From positions 55,838,304 through 55,902,303 of the forward strand of contig OY829537.1 in the NCBI GenBank assembly GCA_963691705.1: a stretch of 64,000 nucleotides of DNA, read 5' to 3'. Shown piece after piece: positions 1-12,512 of this stretch (positions within the stretch are counted from its first letter, which is position 1; every line of letters starts with the position of its first letter). The stretch is from Viola odorata (Eukaryota > Streptophyta > Magnoliopsida > Malpighiales > Violaceae). The position numbers were made by a program, and so were the translations under genes. Below the pieces are notes generated by a model. It was not told the DNA's origin. It saw only the letters and a program-made list of their open reading frames with translations, and searched no databases.

Positions 1-899
1 AAGTAAGCGGGAACAATAGTTTCATACCTAAGAATTTTTGGCTACAAGTTACCCTCCACAGATATATTTCAACAAAGACTGATAAAACTTGGGAAGCACC
101 AACGTTGATAATGTTGTAACAGATTCGGTTTTGCCATTGGTATGAGATGTATCAGTCCCGACTAAAATACCGATCTTAGTTGACATGTCGATTTTATATA
201 TATACAACATTATATACAAATTTATAAGAATTCAAAATATAATACATTTTTTTAGTATTAGAATTGGCCATATCGTCTATACCAACCGATATAATTGATA
301 TGAACTAAAATAGAATTCGAGATGAGACAACATATTTTTAATCTTATTTTCAAAATTAGAATGGGACGTAGTTCGTTTTTAATATTAAAATGGGGTGTAC
401 CAATCGGTATAGTACAAAATTGATAACATTCAACATTACAATCCTTCTTAAATAGGGAATTACTAGAAAATAGTCAATGTAAGTAAGGAGGGAAAAAGAT
501 TGACAAGAACCTGAATTTATTTATTGTATTTCTATATCTATGAATAGAAAGATTCATAACTCCAAAGGGGCATTTTAGGAACAACATACAAAATTCTGGT
601 ACAATTGAAGCTCTTAAGTCTTAACAGCGAGGTTCAACTAAGGTAAAAACATACAACAGAAAAATAATGCATGCGTCCAAGCTCTAAACTGTCCTTGCTG
701 AGAATCAACTAAGTCGGTTGGATGTTTTTCTCCGTAATTTTAGATTCAAAAGCACAAAGGTAAACTCAGAGAGACATTGGAGCAAAATCCTCAACTAAAA
801 CTCGGTAAATATACGAAATTCTCAAGTGTCTACAAATAACAAGAGTTACGTTTATGAAGTTCCAAAAAGAATGCAAATACCCATTAAAAAATGGCTTCC
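1..899. other. AT-rich non-coding flank
   Basis: No credible open frame on either strand. The stretch is AT-rich, and around 150-420 it repeats short phrases built on CCGAT and CGGTATAG in both orientations, as in old degenerate repeats. I cannot assign it to a family. Confidence 0.4.
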
Positions 900-901
900 A
901 T

Positions 902-2416
902 TCACTCCATAACAACTTTGGCCCCTACAGCTTTCATCTTCTCAATAATTTGCTCAGCCTCTTCCTTCGATACTCCTCTTTTAAACACTAACGGCGTCTT
1001 CTCCACCAAATCCTTAGCTTCTTAAGACCCAAATCGGTAAGACTCCTAACCTTCTTGATTACCTTAATGGTAACATCTCGGCTTCTCTTAAAGGATGAAA
1101 CCGTGTTGTTGAGTTTGAATGGATCTAGTCTCCTTTAAGAGGTGGTAAATGCATGGATAATGGAAGGATTTGAAGGTTGTGTTTAGTGTTTAAATGGAGT
1201 AAGTAGGCAACGGCTATTATGGAGTAAATGGAGAAGATAACGTCGCTAGAAGGAGTGCGGAAAGGTGCAACGAATTAATGAATGAAAAGGAAAGTATTTT
1301 GATGATTAACAATAATGGAACTTACAAACCCTTTTACAAGTCTATAAGGATCTCTCTCCTAAATGATGATCCTTTCAAGAACTAACATCTTGAAACCTAA
1401 TCGAACAAGAAGGAAAGACCATGGAGTTTTGGGCCTAACAGCCCCGGTTCCAAGAACCCTAATCTTTAACTAAAAGGTTTAGTCTAAGAGGAAATAACAT
1501 TCAAAATAAAGACCAGTGCTGAAATGAGACATAATGCACTTTAAATACCTATGCCTAAAATAAAGGGGTAAATACCCTTACACCCTTTGACAAAGGGGCT
1601 TGAGAAGCTTGACATTGGCAGCAATGAAGATGCGCTTGGCCTAGGTGGGCTCGGACACGGGCTCGGCCAAGGGCTCGAACATGGGCTTGGCCTAGATGGC
1701 TAGGTGCGGGCGCTCACGACTTGCTAGGGTTGGAGGCGCGGATGTGTCATGGTTTGGCCGAACAACCCGTGAGAACCGTGCGAGGAAGATAGGCCACGCG
1801 GGAGGCCTTTCCCGTGCAATGTGTGTGGGCACCGGAGGGTCCATGCTCGTATCACTTAAGCTTTCCAGCTGCTTCATAAGATTCCAATTTCAACTCAAAG
1901 ACAGTTTTCTCTGCTTTCTTTTCTTCCTTAGCACCTGCTGCAGCTGGTGCCTTCATTGCCAACCCAACAACACCAACCTTCATAACCCCAATAACTGTTG
2001 GCTTTATCATTTCTTTCTTTTTCATTATAATGGACCCCAGCTCAGCAATCTCCATCAGTGTTAGATTGGAAATTTCATCAACTAGCCTGAAAACACGTTC
2101 TGTTGGAGGACTACGATGCTCTGTAGGATCATAATCAGCTGGGAGCCTTCTCTGATCAATTTCAACTTCCTCTTCATCCCCATCATCCTCTTGCCTCGCA
2201 GGTTGGGAAAAACCCCGAGGCTGTGCCCCCTTTAAGTTTAAGAAATCCATGACGGCAAGAGGATGAGCAATAGGCTTTGAAGGAAACCCATTTGACAAAT
2301 GATGCCGTAATCTTAAAATCAAGCTTATTGGCAATATTTCAAAGTGCAACCTCCTCTGCTCTAGCTGGCAAACTCAATTACTGAGAACCCATTATTAACT
2401 TCCACTTCTGTAAGAC
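902..2416 (-). pseudogene. Organellar ribosomal protein L7/L12-like pseudogene
   Basis: Bacterial-type L7/L12 forms the stalk of the large ribosomal subunit; the long N-terminal extension suggests a mitochondrial form encoded in the nucleus. The upstream half (2349 down to 1852) has the N-terminal dimerisation region (RVFRLVDEISNLTLMEIAEL), an Ala/Lys hinge (APAAAGAKEEKK) and the start of the C-terminal domain (ELKLESYEAAGKLK), then a TGA. The downstream half (about 1095 to 902) gives the rest of the C-terminal domain: VIKKVRSLTDLGLK, then after a one-base deletion AKDLVEKTPLVFKRGVS and a terminal GAKVVME. The two halves are separated by about 750 bases. Two breaks (premature stop with displacement, frameshift) and no open start upstream make this a pseudogene. 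The family assignment is strong; the subcellular target is inferred. Confidence 0.75.
1140..1851. other. Sequence splitting the L7/L12 pseudogene
   Basis: This stretch lies between the two halves of the L7/L12 domain and codes for neither. Around 1625-1840 it becomes GC-rich and repeats phrases such as GGCCTAGG and GGGCTCG, like a block near 14.4 kb. I see no clean GT-AG pair that would restore the frame, so an insertion or rearrangement is more likely than an intron. Confidence 0.45.
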
Positions 2417-3560
2417 CTGAAATCCCAACAGAAGAGAACAAAGGAGACTCAAAATGACATTTCAGCAAAAAATTGAATTTAATAAAACCATTACACACCC
2501 ATTAAACAAAGAAAAAAAAGGAAGTGTCACACACTTTACCTTTGGTGAACTTAATTGGTTAACAGTTTATTGCACATTATCTTTTAATTCCTCCTGCCAA
2601 AGTTCATATGAAATCAAAACTCATTCAATTACCAAAAGGTAGAACCCAATAACAAACAATTAACAAAGTTCATTCAACTCCCCTGAAACACAATTCTTAC
2701 ATAGCAAATGATAACAAATATCTAAAGAACCAATACATTTAAAAATGACCTCAAAGTATGTTTCATCTTAGTAGCAATAAAGTGACAATGAATTAGAATG
2801 GTAGTGACAGTGATCTATTTTTTTCGTCTTTCAACAAAGTTACTGACAGGCCAACCATTAGATACGTAGTAACAAGAGCTATCATATCCAATCAGATAAC
2901 TGAATCAACTTCTTTAACCAAAACCAGCTTAACAGAACTGAGTTACTTCCTTTTAACCAAGTCCAAGATGCAAGAACATGTATTTCTTTTTCTGTTTTTA
3001 AGCATAAATATTGTACAACTCCAATTTTATCCACACAGATTGATTTCTGAAGATACGATTCCTGATAGAATGTTAAATGAAAAGATGTTTTTTTATCCTT
3101 TTGACTTCTGCACTTTCTTGTAAACATCAAATGGGTCTTAAAGATCTGATTCCTTGGTTTAGGTTAGGGATTGACGGCCTAAGGCACATAACATTATCAC
3201 AAGCCGGAATGACATTGGAATTGAAAGAGTAAGGATGACCTACTAGTGATGGAGAAAGAGGGAATGGAATATTGGAATCCAATACTCGAAACTAGAAGAA
3301 AAAAGAAAAAAGAAATCAAAGTAAGGAAAACAGAAATGGAAGCTAGCAATTGAATTTTCAGAAATTGAAGGTAGTAAGTCACTTACCCAGTATTGGAACG
3401 GAGGTGAGAAAAACAGCGTAGGAGGAGACGTCGGGGAGTAGGACTAGATGGCTCTCGTGGTGACTGGTGAGGCAGCAGAGAGTTGAGGGAACGAGGCGGT
3501 GAGGACAATCGGTGGTAAGGAAGACCGGCGAGGAGGAAATGGGTGCGGTGACACTGAGAA
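2417..3560 (-). other. Probable intron and 5' leader exon of the L7/L12 pseudogene
   Basis: On the minus strand a good donor (GTAAGT, 3386-3381) and acceptor (TTTCAG, ending at 2417) bound a 970-base AT-rich stretch. Upstream, 3387 to about 3560 is CT-rich and resembles a plant 5' leader. It ends abruptly where Copia-1 gag coding begins at 3561. The exon structure is inferred from splice signals only. Confidence 0.4.
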
Positions 3561-4822
3561 GTGACCGACAGCACAAAGATCGAGCCTTTTGATGGAGAGA
3601 ATGATTTCGCTGTGAGGCAGACAACTGTGATGGATTTGTTGACTATGAAGGATCTCGACGTCGCTCTTGGTGATAAGAAGCCAGAAGGAATGAAAGATGG
3701 TGATTGGGCAACTGCCCTGAAAAGGCGACCAGTCAGATCAGGCTAGCATTAGCTCCATCAATAAAGTATGATGTGATGGGGGAGCAGACACCAAAAGGAA
3801 TGTGGGAGAAGCTAGAAAGTATTTATGCTTCCAAGTCTATGAAAAACAAACTTAGTCTGAAGTTGGACTTGTATTCGTTGAAGATGGATGAAGGTATGAG
3901 CATCCATAAGCACTTGTCGGATTTCAATCGGATGTTGACGAAAGTGCTTAATACAGGGGAGAAAGTAGAAGATGAGGAGCAAGCGATACTTCTTCTTTCT
4001 TCATTGCCTGTGTCATACAAGTCACTGGTGCAGTCCCTTACAGCAGGGAAGACAAGTTTGAAGAAGGAGGATGTGACGACTTTCCTAATAGATAATGAGA
4101 AGCTATTAGGAGTGGAGAACAAGAATAGTAGTGACAAACTAATGATTTCAGAAGGGTCATCGAGTGGACAAGATCATCGTGGTAGAAATAGAGGAAGAGG
4201 TGCTTCTTCCAGCTATGGAAGAAACAGATCTAGTTCAAGACCAAGAGCAGACTACAGTGAGAAAGAGTGCTACTATTGCCACCAGAAGGGTCACATCAGA
4301 GCACACTGTCAAAAGATGATGACTGATTTGAAAGAACTGCAGAAGGGTAAAGAAAAGATTGGTGATGCTGCAACTATTCAGGATGATGATGCTGAAGTGT
4401 TGGTAGTGCAGAAAAGTGAGGAACAGGTAAGAGATTCCTGGATTTTAGATTCTGCATGTTCTTTTCATATTTGTGCTAACAAAGAATTGTTTAGTACATT
4501 TGGTGATTGTGATGATAAATCTGTCACATTGGTCAATAACGAAAAACTAGAGGTTGAAGGTATTGGCAATGTGAAGATCAAGATGCATGATGGATTGGTG
4601 AGAACTCTCGGCAATGTGAGATATGTGCCGAAGTTGAAAAGAAATTTAATCTCTCTTGGAAGATTGGATTCTCGCGGGTATAGATACGCAGCGAGAGACA
4701 GATTGATGAGGGTAAGCAAAGGAGCATCTGTAATCATGAAGGGGGAGCTTGCTTCCAACAATGTTTACCGATTGATTGGAACCGCGGTTAAGAGTAAGTA
4801 CAAGGTACTTACAAAAGATTGA
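3561..4822 (+). pseudogene. Copia gag-protease remnant
   Basis: Gag packages the element RNA. The first 60 residues (from 3561, GTG codon) carry the copia Gag start (KIEPFDGENDF, KPEGMKDGDWA). After a frameshift near 3710-3730 a 372-residue frame continues with the UBN2-type gag core, a CCHC knuckle (CYYCHQKGHIRAHC, about 4270-4311) and a protease. The protease active site reads LDSACSF where the family has D-S/T-G, so Gly is replaced by Ala and activity is doubtful. The frame stops at 4822, and only a short tail of unclear origin lies before the LTR. Confidence 0.85.
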
Positions 4823-4961
4823 ATGATGCTGATGGCCAGGTAGAGTTACCTAGGAGAAGAGTTAGCTTTGCAGTGTTGACCGGTGAGAAAGCGAACTTGA
4901 CTCCTACTCAGATTGCATGAAGATTGGTGATTCCCCCATGATATGAGCTGGAGGGGGAGAT

Positions 4962-5768
4962 TGTTAGAGTCCAACTCATATTGGCTGAACAAGAGATTTG
5001 TTATGGGCCTAGCCCAATTGGTGCCATATGTGATTGTTTGATTTAGGTCAAGAAGGAAAAAGAAAAAGAAAGAGAGTTAGAGGTGGTTTAGGTTTCCTAC
5101 ACCTAGTGCAATTAGGTTTGCAATTGCAAACCATTATAAAAGATGAGTGGTGACTTAGGTTGTGAGACAGAGACAAGAGCATTAATTAGGGTTGCTGTTG
5201 AGCATCTTGAGAGATTGTGAGAGAGGGTTGCTTTGAGCATCCTATGAGAGAGAAGAGAGAAAATAGATTTTCGCCAAACTTTGTGCAGCTGCGGGAGAAT
5301 CATCGCAGCGACTTCGTTCACCGTTGGATCTGGGTGAAATTTGGACAGAAGGTGCGCGACTTCTGGTTCTTCAATCTGAACGGTTGGATATGAGAAGTTA
5401 TCCGAGGTGGTAGAAATACTGTCCCGATTGAAGTAGTGAAAATCTAGTTTTGGTTCTCTATTCTCACATCTCTTGTTTTTCTCGGATTGATTGATTAGAT
5501 TGTTTGATTGGTACTATTGGTGATAGTGGTGTATGCCAGATAATTCCGAGAGAGAGGTTTTACTCGATTGTACACATTGATCATCATATAGGGGATTGTT
5601 ACTGGCTTGGTCCCGTGGTTTTTTTACCTGTTGAGGTTTTCCACGTTAAAAATCTTTGTGTTATTTTCTTGATTGCTTTTGATTGGTTTGATAGCTAGGG
5701 GTTATTGATTCTTGGGATAAGATTGTTTGCTGCGCAAAATTGATTGTGGAGTGAAATTAACCCCAACA
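4962..5768 (+). repeat. 3' LTR of Copia-1
   Basis: Begins TGTTAGAGTCC directly after the polypurine tract and ends CCCCAACA. It contains a TATA-like TATAAAAG about 180 bases in. The 5 bases after it, ACAAG, would be the target duplication, but the left partner was lost with the 5' end. Confidence 0.8.
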
Positions 5769-6369
5769 ACAAGATAAAGATAATAATTGATAGACTAGAG
5801 TTCAAGTTAGTGTAGGAGTCAAGGAAGTCATGATCAAATCCTAAGGTAACTTGTATAAATTCGGAAAAAAGAAAGAAGAACTTGTCGTTTTCTATTCTTG
5901 CTCCATCAAGTATTTCTTTCGTCCTCTTTCCTTCTTCTTGCCCCCTCTTCTTTTGATGTACAAAAAAATTCTCTTATAATTTATATTGTGGCTTACATAC
6001 GATATATTTTCTCTATGCTCCGTTTAATCAGTAGGTACTCAAGCCGTCTTCTTTATATGTGTGTTATATGTTTTGTATATCAATAGGCTATTTATTATCG
6101 CATTTTATGTGCTCTAGTATGCCATTTTCATTGTAACGTTGACTGATATTTGCGCACTCTTTATTTAAATGATTGCTTCTCGCACCTCTTGTATCGATAA
6201 ATGTATATATTTTGTCTTTTCGTAACTAGCATTAGATCTTGTGCTTGCAGCTCCGAACGTTGTCGCTAGCTTTCCTTACTAAGTTGTGTCTTGCTTGTGA
6301 TATTTTTCTTCTCTAGTTAGTGACTTTTTCACCCTCCTAAGACCTTAAAATTTTGGTATTCTCGTTGCT
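5769..6369. other. Non-coding stretch before the Transposase_28-like gene
   Basis: T- and CT-rich without a credible coding frame. It may contain the leader of the gene starting at 6370 (CT-rich run at about 5890-5950), but no promoter could be placed with confidence. Confidence 0.35.
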
Positions 6370-7039
6370 ATGAGTCCTCTTTCATCGACCAATATTGCTA
6401 CTAGAGATAGAATATTGAAAGTAATTGATGGTGAGGATGAGAGTGATGGCGATTTCGAGCACTTGCCTGTAGGTGGGATTGAGGAACTTAGGAATGTAGG
6501 GGCGGAGAGTGATCCAGGGGTAAAGGGAGGTTCTTACAGTAATATGTATGTTCCTTCTTTTGTGCAAACATACCCTACGTTCTTGATGTGCTGAATGATT
6601 TGAGTTGTTGTGGTTATCCTGATTCTCTTCACGCCATTGCCCATTCTTATCATCTTGATGAAAAAGATTATTATTTGATGAGTCTGAAACATGGCGAATG
6701 TGCTTCCAATCCCCCCCGTAGGTTACCTAGCGTTGTTCAAAGAGCATCTTAGATGTGGTATGCATGTCCCTTTCCACCCATTCTTGATTATGCTTTTTGG
6801 AGAGTATAGGTTGTGCCCAAGTCAAATTGCTCTGAATGGTTGGTGTTTTCTTGTTTCTTTCCATGCGATTTGTCGGTTGGAGAATATTCTTGCTCCTGTT
6901 TCTGTTTTTAGAAGATTTGTGAAGATATCTCGAGTTAGCAAGACCAAATTAGTAGTATGTTTCTTGAATAGGGACGAACAAAGGCTTTTGGTAGGTTTAC
7001 TAAGCGGTAACAAGGGGTGGAAAAAAGATTTCTTCTTTG

Positions 7040-7768
7040 TGTTGGAAAAAATCTCCCTCTATGGATCGAACAGAAAAATAAAGCAGATACACGACACCAG
7101 AATTTTACGTGGAAAACCTCAAACGAGGAAAAACCATGGGACAGATATGAGAATTTTATTAACAGAGAAGAAAAATACAGTAGGTTGTCTTTCAAACCCA
7201 AATCCCAAATATATAGGATACACTCACTCAAAATATGGAATCAATCCATTAATTATTTTTCACTCACCATTCTCACTTTTCTCTCTGCCCAAACCCTCTC
7301 TCAATTGCACTCACCACGGTTGCAATTTCAAAACCCCTATGGAATTGATGCACAAATGCATCTATTTATAGATGCAGTGCCAACCAAAGAAAAACACATG
7401 ATCACCACCGTGTGATCATGAGAAGTCCAAGTCCAAATTGGAATTAATCCAATTTGGCTCCTGCGTCCACTCCTCTTTTCCACTTTCCACTCATCTTTTT
7501 ATCATGACACCTCATTGTGTCCGTAAGACATGGGATGGTGCTCCTTTTGGCACACTTCAATTTGTCTCCCACTTTAAGAAAGGTGGGTTGACAATTAAAT
7601 CCACATTGGATTTCCTTCACATGAATCAATTGCCAATTAATTCAATTTAGACCAATGTTCAAGGATTTTTCTTTTCTCCCAAATTTTCGGTACCATTCAT
7701 GCATGTAATCATGTTGGCTTCCTTTCTTTTGACTAGCCAACAGTTGGGCAGCTGAGCTGGACCCAACA
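7040..7768 (-). repeat. 3' LTR of Copia-2
   Basis: Reads TGTTGG...CCCAACA on the plus strand. The adjoining internal bases (7769-7790) are, on the minus strand, the polypurine tract GGAGGGGGAGAAT, which marks this as the 3' LTR. Confidence 0.9.
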
Positions 7769-7784
7769 ATTCTCCCCCTCCAGC

Positions 7785-9083
7785 TCAGTTGGGAGTGATC
7801 ACCAACCCGGCGATCATACAACACTTTTCCAACTTCTCTCCTGGTAGAGACTTTGTTAACATATCAGAGCTGTTATCATTGGTATGAATTTTTTCAAGCT
7901 CCAATGACTTAGCATTCAGTACATCTCTAATCCAATGGTATCGAACATCAATATGCTTCGATCTTGAATGGAATGTAGAGTTCTTCCCAAGGTGAATAAC
8001 ACTTTGACTGTCGCACAGTAGTATATACCGATCTTGCTTAAAACCAAGTTCTTGAACAAATTTCTTCATCCATAACATCTCCTTGCAAGCCTCAGTAGCA
8101 GCAATAAATTCTGCTTCAGTAGTGGAAAGTGCAACACACTTTTGTAACCTTGATTGCCAAGCCACAGATCCCCCTGCAAAATTAATCAAGTAACCAGATG
8201 TAGACTTGCGTGAATCCACATCACCAGCCATGTATGCATCTGTGTAACCAATTAACTCAGGATTTTCACTTCCAAAACAAAGACACATTTTGGAAGTACC
8301 ACGAAGATACCGTAAAATCCATTTTAGCGCTTCCCAATGAGTTTTTCCAGGATTTGAGAGATACCGACTGACAACACCAACTGCATGTGCAATGTCAGGC
8401 CTCGTACACACCATTGCATACATCAGACTTCCAACTGCTGATGCATATGGAACTTTCTTCATCTCCTCTTTCTCTTTATTAGTGGAGGGGCATTGATTGG
8501 TGCTCAATTTGAAATGAGTAGCTAAAGGAGAGCTAACCATTTTTGACTGCTCCATACAGAATCTCTGCAAGACTTTCTCAATGTACTTCTCCTGTGTTAA
8601 GTACAACTTCTTTGTACTTCTGTCTCGAATGATTCTCATACCAAGAATCTGTTTTGCTGGCCCTAAGTCTTTCATGGCAAAAGACTTGCTTAACTGCTCC
8701 TTCAACTCCTCAATTCTGGAAGCATTCTTGACAACGATCAACATGTCATCAACATAAAGTAAGAGAATAATAAAATCACCACCATGAAACTTCTGGATAA
8801 AAACACAGTGGTCAGAAGTAGTCTTGGCGTAGCCTTGCTCACCCATAAATGACTCAAACTTTTTATACCACTGTCTCGGTGCCTGTTTCAAGCCATAAAG
8901 ACTCTTCTTCAACTTGCACACATAATCCTCTTTTCTATCCACCTGAAATCCTTCAGGTTGCTCCATGTAAATCTCTTCTTCTAGATCACCGTGCAGAAAA
9001 GCTGTCTTGACATCCATATGCTCAACTTCTAAGTCAAGACTCGCTGCTAAACCAAGCACAACACGGATAGATGACATTTTCAC
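7785..9083 (-). pseudogene. Copia-2 reverse transcriptase and RNase H
   Basis: A 432-residue frame with the copia RT (DVKTAFLHGDLEEEIYMEQP near residue 25; catalytic YVDD at 110-113) and the C-terminal RNase H (EAEF and LLCDSQS present, with TDAYMAGD where TDADMAGD is usual). It was the C-terminal part of the polyprotein: the upstream frame (9137-11284) is separated from it by a one-base deletion at about 9160, in the stretch that should read RYKARL. The domain itself is open from end to end. Confidence 0.9.
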
Positions 9084-9136
9084 TACAGGAGAAAATATCT
9101 CTTCAAAATCAACCCCTTTCCGCTGATGGAATCCTT

Positions 9137-11284
9137 TTACGACCAGTCTGGCTTGTACCGGGGAAGTGAGGTGTGCTCATCTTGCTTGATTCGATACACC
9201 CACTTATTTTTCAAAGCCTTCTTTCCTTTTGGTAATTTTACCAACTCAAATGTATGGTTTTCATGTAAGGATTTCATCTCATCTTGCATGGCATCAAACC
9301 ATTCTTCCTTTTGGTCTCCTTCCACTGCTTCCTCAAAGCACTCTGGTTCTCCCCCTTCAGTTAGCATCACGTAGTCCTGGGGAGAATATCTAGTGGAAGG
9401 TTGTCTGACTCTGGTTGACCTCCTGAGAGGAGCATCCACTACTACTGGTTGATCAGGATCAGGAACATCATCTGGTATAGGAATATTAGCATTTTCCATA
9501 CCCATCTGATCATTTTGTACTTCGTTCCCAGCAGGCACTGGCATCGGAGGAACTATATCAGATTCAGCAGAACTGCTACCTCTGTCTGGTACCACTCGCT
9601 CTACTTTGATAATATCCTCTATGGTTTGATCTTCCATGAATACCACATCACGACTTCTAATGAGTTTCTTCTCAACAGGATCATATAACCTGTAACCAAA
9701 CTCATCCAAGCCATAACCCACAAAAATACATTGTTTTGTCTTTGCGTAAAGTTTGGATCTCTCATCTTTTGGGATGTGTACAAACGCTTTACACCCAAAA
9801 ATTCGAAGATGACAGTATGAGACATCTTTCCCCGTCCAAACTCTATCTGGAACATCAAATTTCAATGGAACACTGGGTGAACGGTTCAGCACATGAACAA
9901 CAATATTTAGAGCTTCACCCCAGAATGACTGTGGTAACTTTGATTGTGAAAGCAAGCATCTGACTCGCTCAACCAAAGTCTTGTTCATCCTCTCTGCCAG
10001 TCCGTTTAACTGTGGAGTCTTTGGAGGTGTCTTCTGGTGTCGGATGCCCTTCTGTCTGCAGTACTCATCAAAGGGACCCAAGTACTCTCCTCCATTATCC
10101 GTTCTGATGCATTTCAGCTTCTTCCCAGATTCTCTCTCTACCATGGCATGAAACTGCTTGAACACATCAAGCACTTGATTTTTATGCTTCAAGGTGTAAG
10201 TCCACACCTTCCTCGAGTGATCATCTATGAATGTCACAAAATAGAGAGAACCACCAACTGTCCTTGTCTTCATAGGACCACATAGATCAGAATGCACTAG
10301 CTCTAGCGTATCTTTCTTTTTGTCAGAAGCATGCATCTTGAAAGCAACTCTGTTCTGCTTTCCTGCTAAACAATGAGAACACTTCTCTAATTGTCCACCT
10401 TTTAACTCAGGAAGCATATTTTTCTTAGCGAGCATTGCCATGCCTTTCTCGCTCATGTGACCGAGTCTCTTGTGCCACAACTCAGTTGTACTGTTACTCT
10501 CAGCTGCATTAATTATGTCGTTGGAGAGCGTAGCCTGCATCACGTACAGCTTCGGACATTTCTTATATCTTGCCACGATCAGTGAACCTTTTGTAAGTTT
10601 CCACTGACCATTAGAGAAAGTGTTACAGTAGCCTTCATCATCCAACTTGCCAGTGGAAATTAAATTCAGTCTGATGTCAGGAACGTGCTTTACACCCTTA
10701 AGAATCAATCTTCCACCATTTAGAGTCACCAGACACACATCGCCAAAACCGACTACCTCAGCAACACCTTCATTACCCATTCTTACAACTCCAAAATTTC
10801 CTGGAGTGTAAGTTGCAAAGAGATTTTTGTTGAAGGTGACATGTGTGGTAGCACCGCTATCGATCACCCAGCTAGAATCATGATCAACAGTGTTCACCAC
10901 ATCAACATAGTCATACAGAAGTAGAAAATCTTCTTCAGCGACTGCAATCCTTTCATCGGGCTTGCCATCCTCCCTTTTCTGGTCTCTGTCACCTTTATTT
11001 TCTTTCTTCCACTTCCAGCAGTTCTTCTTGATATGTCCCTTTTTGCCACAAAAGTGACATACAACATCTGCAAATCTGCCTCTGGATTTACTTCTGCCGT
11101 GTGCTTTATTTGTGTAACTCCTGTGGTTACTTCTCCCTCTGGATTCACTTACTAAGACGTCTGACTGTGAGGAAGAACCTGTTACTATTCTTCTTTTCTC
11201 TTCGTCTATAAGACGAACCTTTACAGAACCAATGGTAACGATACCAGACTCGAGTTTGATACAGATGTTTTGAAGGTTTCCCAA
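9137..11284 (-). pseudogene. Copia-2 zinc knuckle, protease and integrase
   Basis: A 715-residue frame. It has a CCHC knuckle at about residues 76-89 (CHFCGKKGHIKKNC), a protease with an intact active site (WVIDSGATTH, about 140-150), the HHCC integrase zinc finger (LWHKRLGHMS onward), and a DDE core with SDLCGP, TDNGGEY and LAERMN, followed by the GKD-like C-terminal region and the start of RT. The catalytic residues look complete. It ends by the frameshift described for the RT frame. Confidence 0.9.
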
Positions 11285-11742
11285 GACTCTGGCAAAGTGC
11301 CAAGAAGTGTCAAGCCTTGCATCTCATCATCAAACTTCATTCCGATTGTAGCCAGCTCGTTCATGATTCCTTGAAAACTATTCACGTGATCTGTCATTGA
11401 GGTTCCATCCTGATACTTCAGACTCATCATCTGCTTGATCAAGATCATCTTGTTGTTGCCTGTTTTACTAGCATACAACTCTTCCAGTTTCTTCCACAAT
11501 GAACGAGCATGTGTCTCCTCACTGATGTGATTCAACACATTTAACTCCATCCATTGTCTCATAAAACCACACACTTGTAAGTGTAGCATAGACCAATCTT
11601 CGTCCTTCATGGCTTCTGGTTTTTCATCAGCAAATACTGGAAGATGAAATTTTTTCATGTATAACAGATCCTTCATTTTCAATTTCCAGACGGGATAATT
11701 TGGGCCGTCCAAATAAATCATCCGGGAAGTATTGACATCCAT
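11221..11742 (-). pseudogene. Copia-2 gag N-terminal part
   Basis: 173 residues with the copia Gag start (YLDGPNYPVWKLKMKDLL) and UBN2-like core (SLWKKLEELYASKTGNNKM). The frame leaves the family pattern after ETFKTSVSNS, near 11290, where the next frame takes over: a frameshift or small deletion. The ATG at 11742 lies 41 bases from the LTR, as expected. Confidence 0.85.
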
Positions 11743-11769
11743 TGTTCAAAGTAGAACAAAAGAACACCC

Positions 11770-11783
11770 GCTCCGCTACCACT
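11770..11783 (-). promoter_or_regulatory. Primer binding site of Copia-2
   Basis: On the minus strand the bases after the 5' LTR read AGTGGTAGCGGAGC, 10 of 12 matching TGGTATCAGAGC, the usual initiator tRNA-Met site of plant copia elements. Confidence 0.65.
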
Positions 11784-12512
11784 TGTTGGGAAAAATCTCC
11801 CTCTATGGATCGAACAGAAAAATAAAGCAGATACACGACACCAGAATTTTACGTGGAAAACCTCAAACGATGAAAAACCACGGGACATATATGAGAATTT
11901 TATTAACAGAAAAGAAAAATACAGTAGGTTGTCTTTCAAACCCAAATCCCAAATATATAGGATACACTCACTCAAAATATGGAATCAATCCATTAATTAT
12001 TTTTCACTCACCATTCTCACTTTTCTCTCTGCCCAAACCCTCTCTCAATTGCACTCACCACGGTTGCAATTTCAAAACCCCTATGGAATTGATGCACAAA
12101 TGCATCTATTTATAGATGCAGTGCCAACCAAAGAAAAACACATGATCACCACCGTGTGATCATGAGAAGTCCAAGTCCAAATTGGAATTAATCCAATTTG
12201 GCTCCTGTGTCCACTCCTCTTTTCCACTTTCCACTCATCTTTTTATCATGACACCTCATTGTGTCCGTAAGACATGGGATGGTGCTCCTTTTGGCACACT
12301 TCAATTTGTCTCCCACTTTAAGAAAGGTGGGTTGACAATTAAATCCACATTGGATTTCCTTCACATGAATCAATTGCCAATTAATTCAATTTAGACCAAT
12401 GTTCAAGGCTTTTTCTTTTCTCCCAAATTTTCGGTACCATTCATGCATGTAATCATGTTGGCTTCCTTTCTTTTGACTAGCCAACAGTTGGGCAGCTGAG
12501 CTGGACCCAACA
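11784..12512 (-). repeat. 5' LTR of Copia-2
   Basis: Same length (729 bp) as the left copy with about seven substitutions. Flanked on the inside by the PBS and on the outside by the TSD CTTTG. Confidence 0.9.

Larger units (their letters stand above)
3561..5768 (+). mobile_element. Copia-1: truncated Ty1/copia element
   Basis: Holds gag, zinc knuckle and protease coding followed directly by a polypurine tract (GAGGGGGAGA, 4951-4960) and one 807-bp LTR. There is no 5' LTR, no primer binding site and no integrase, reverse transcriptase or RNase H. Gag begins at the junction with the L7/L12 leader, so the left end was lost by deletion or recombination. It cannot transpose on its own. Confidence 0.85.
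7040..12512 (-). mobile_element. Copia-2: nearly complete Ty1/copia element
   Basis: Bounded by two direct 729-bp LTRs and a 5-bp TSD CTTTG (7035-7039 and 12513-12517). It lies inside the Transposase_28-like gene, whose reading resumes on both sides. Coding on the minus strand is in copia order: gag, protease, integrase, reverse transcriptase, RNase H. By eye the LTRs differ at about 7 of 729 positions, so the insertion is young compared with its surroundings. Two frameshifts inactivate it. Confidence 0.93.
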
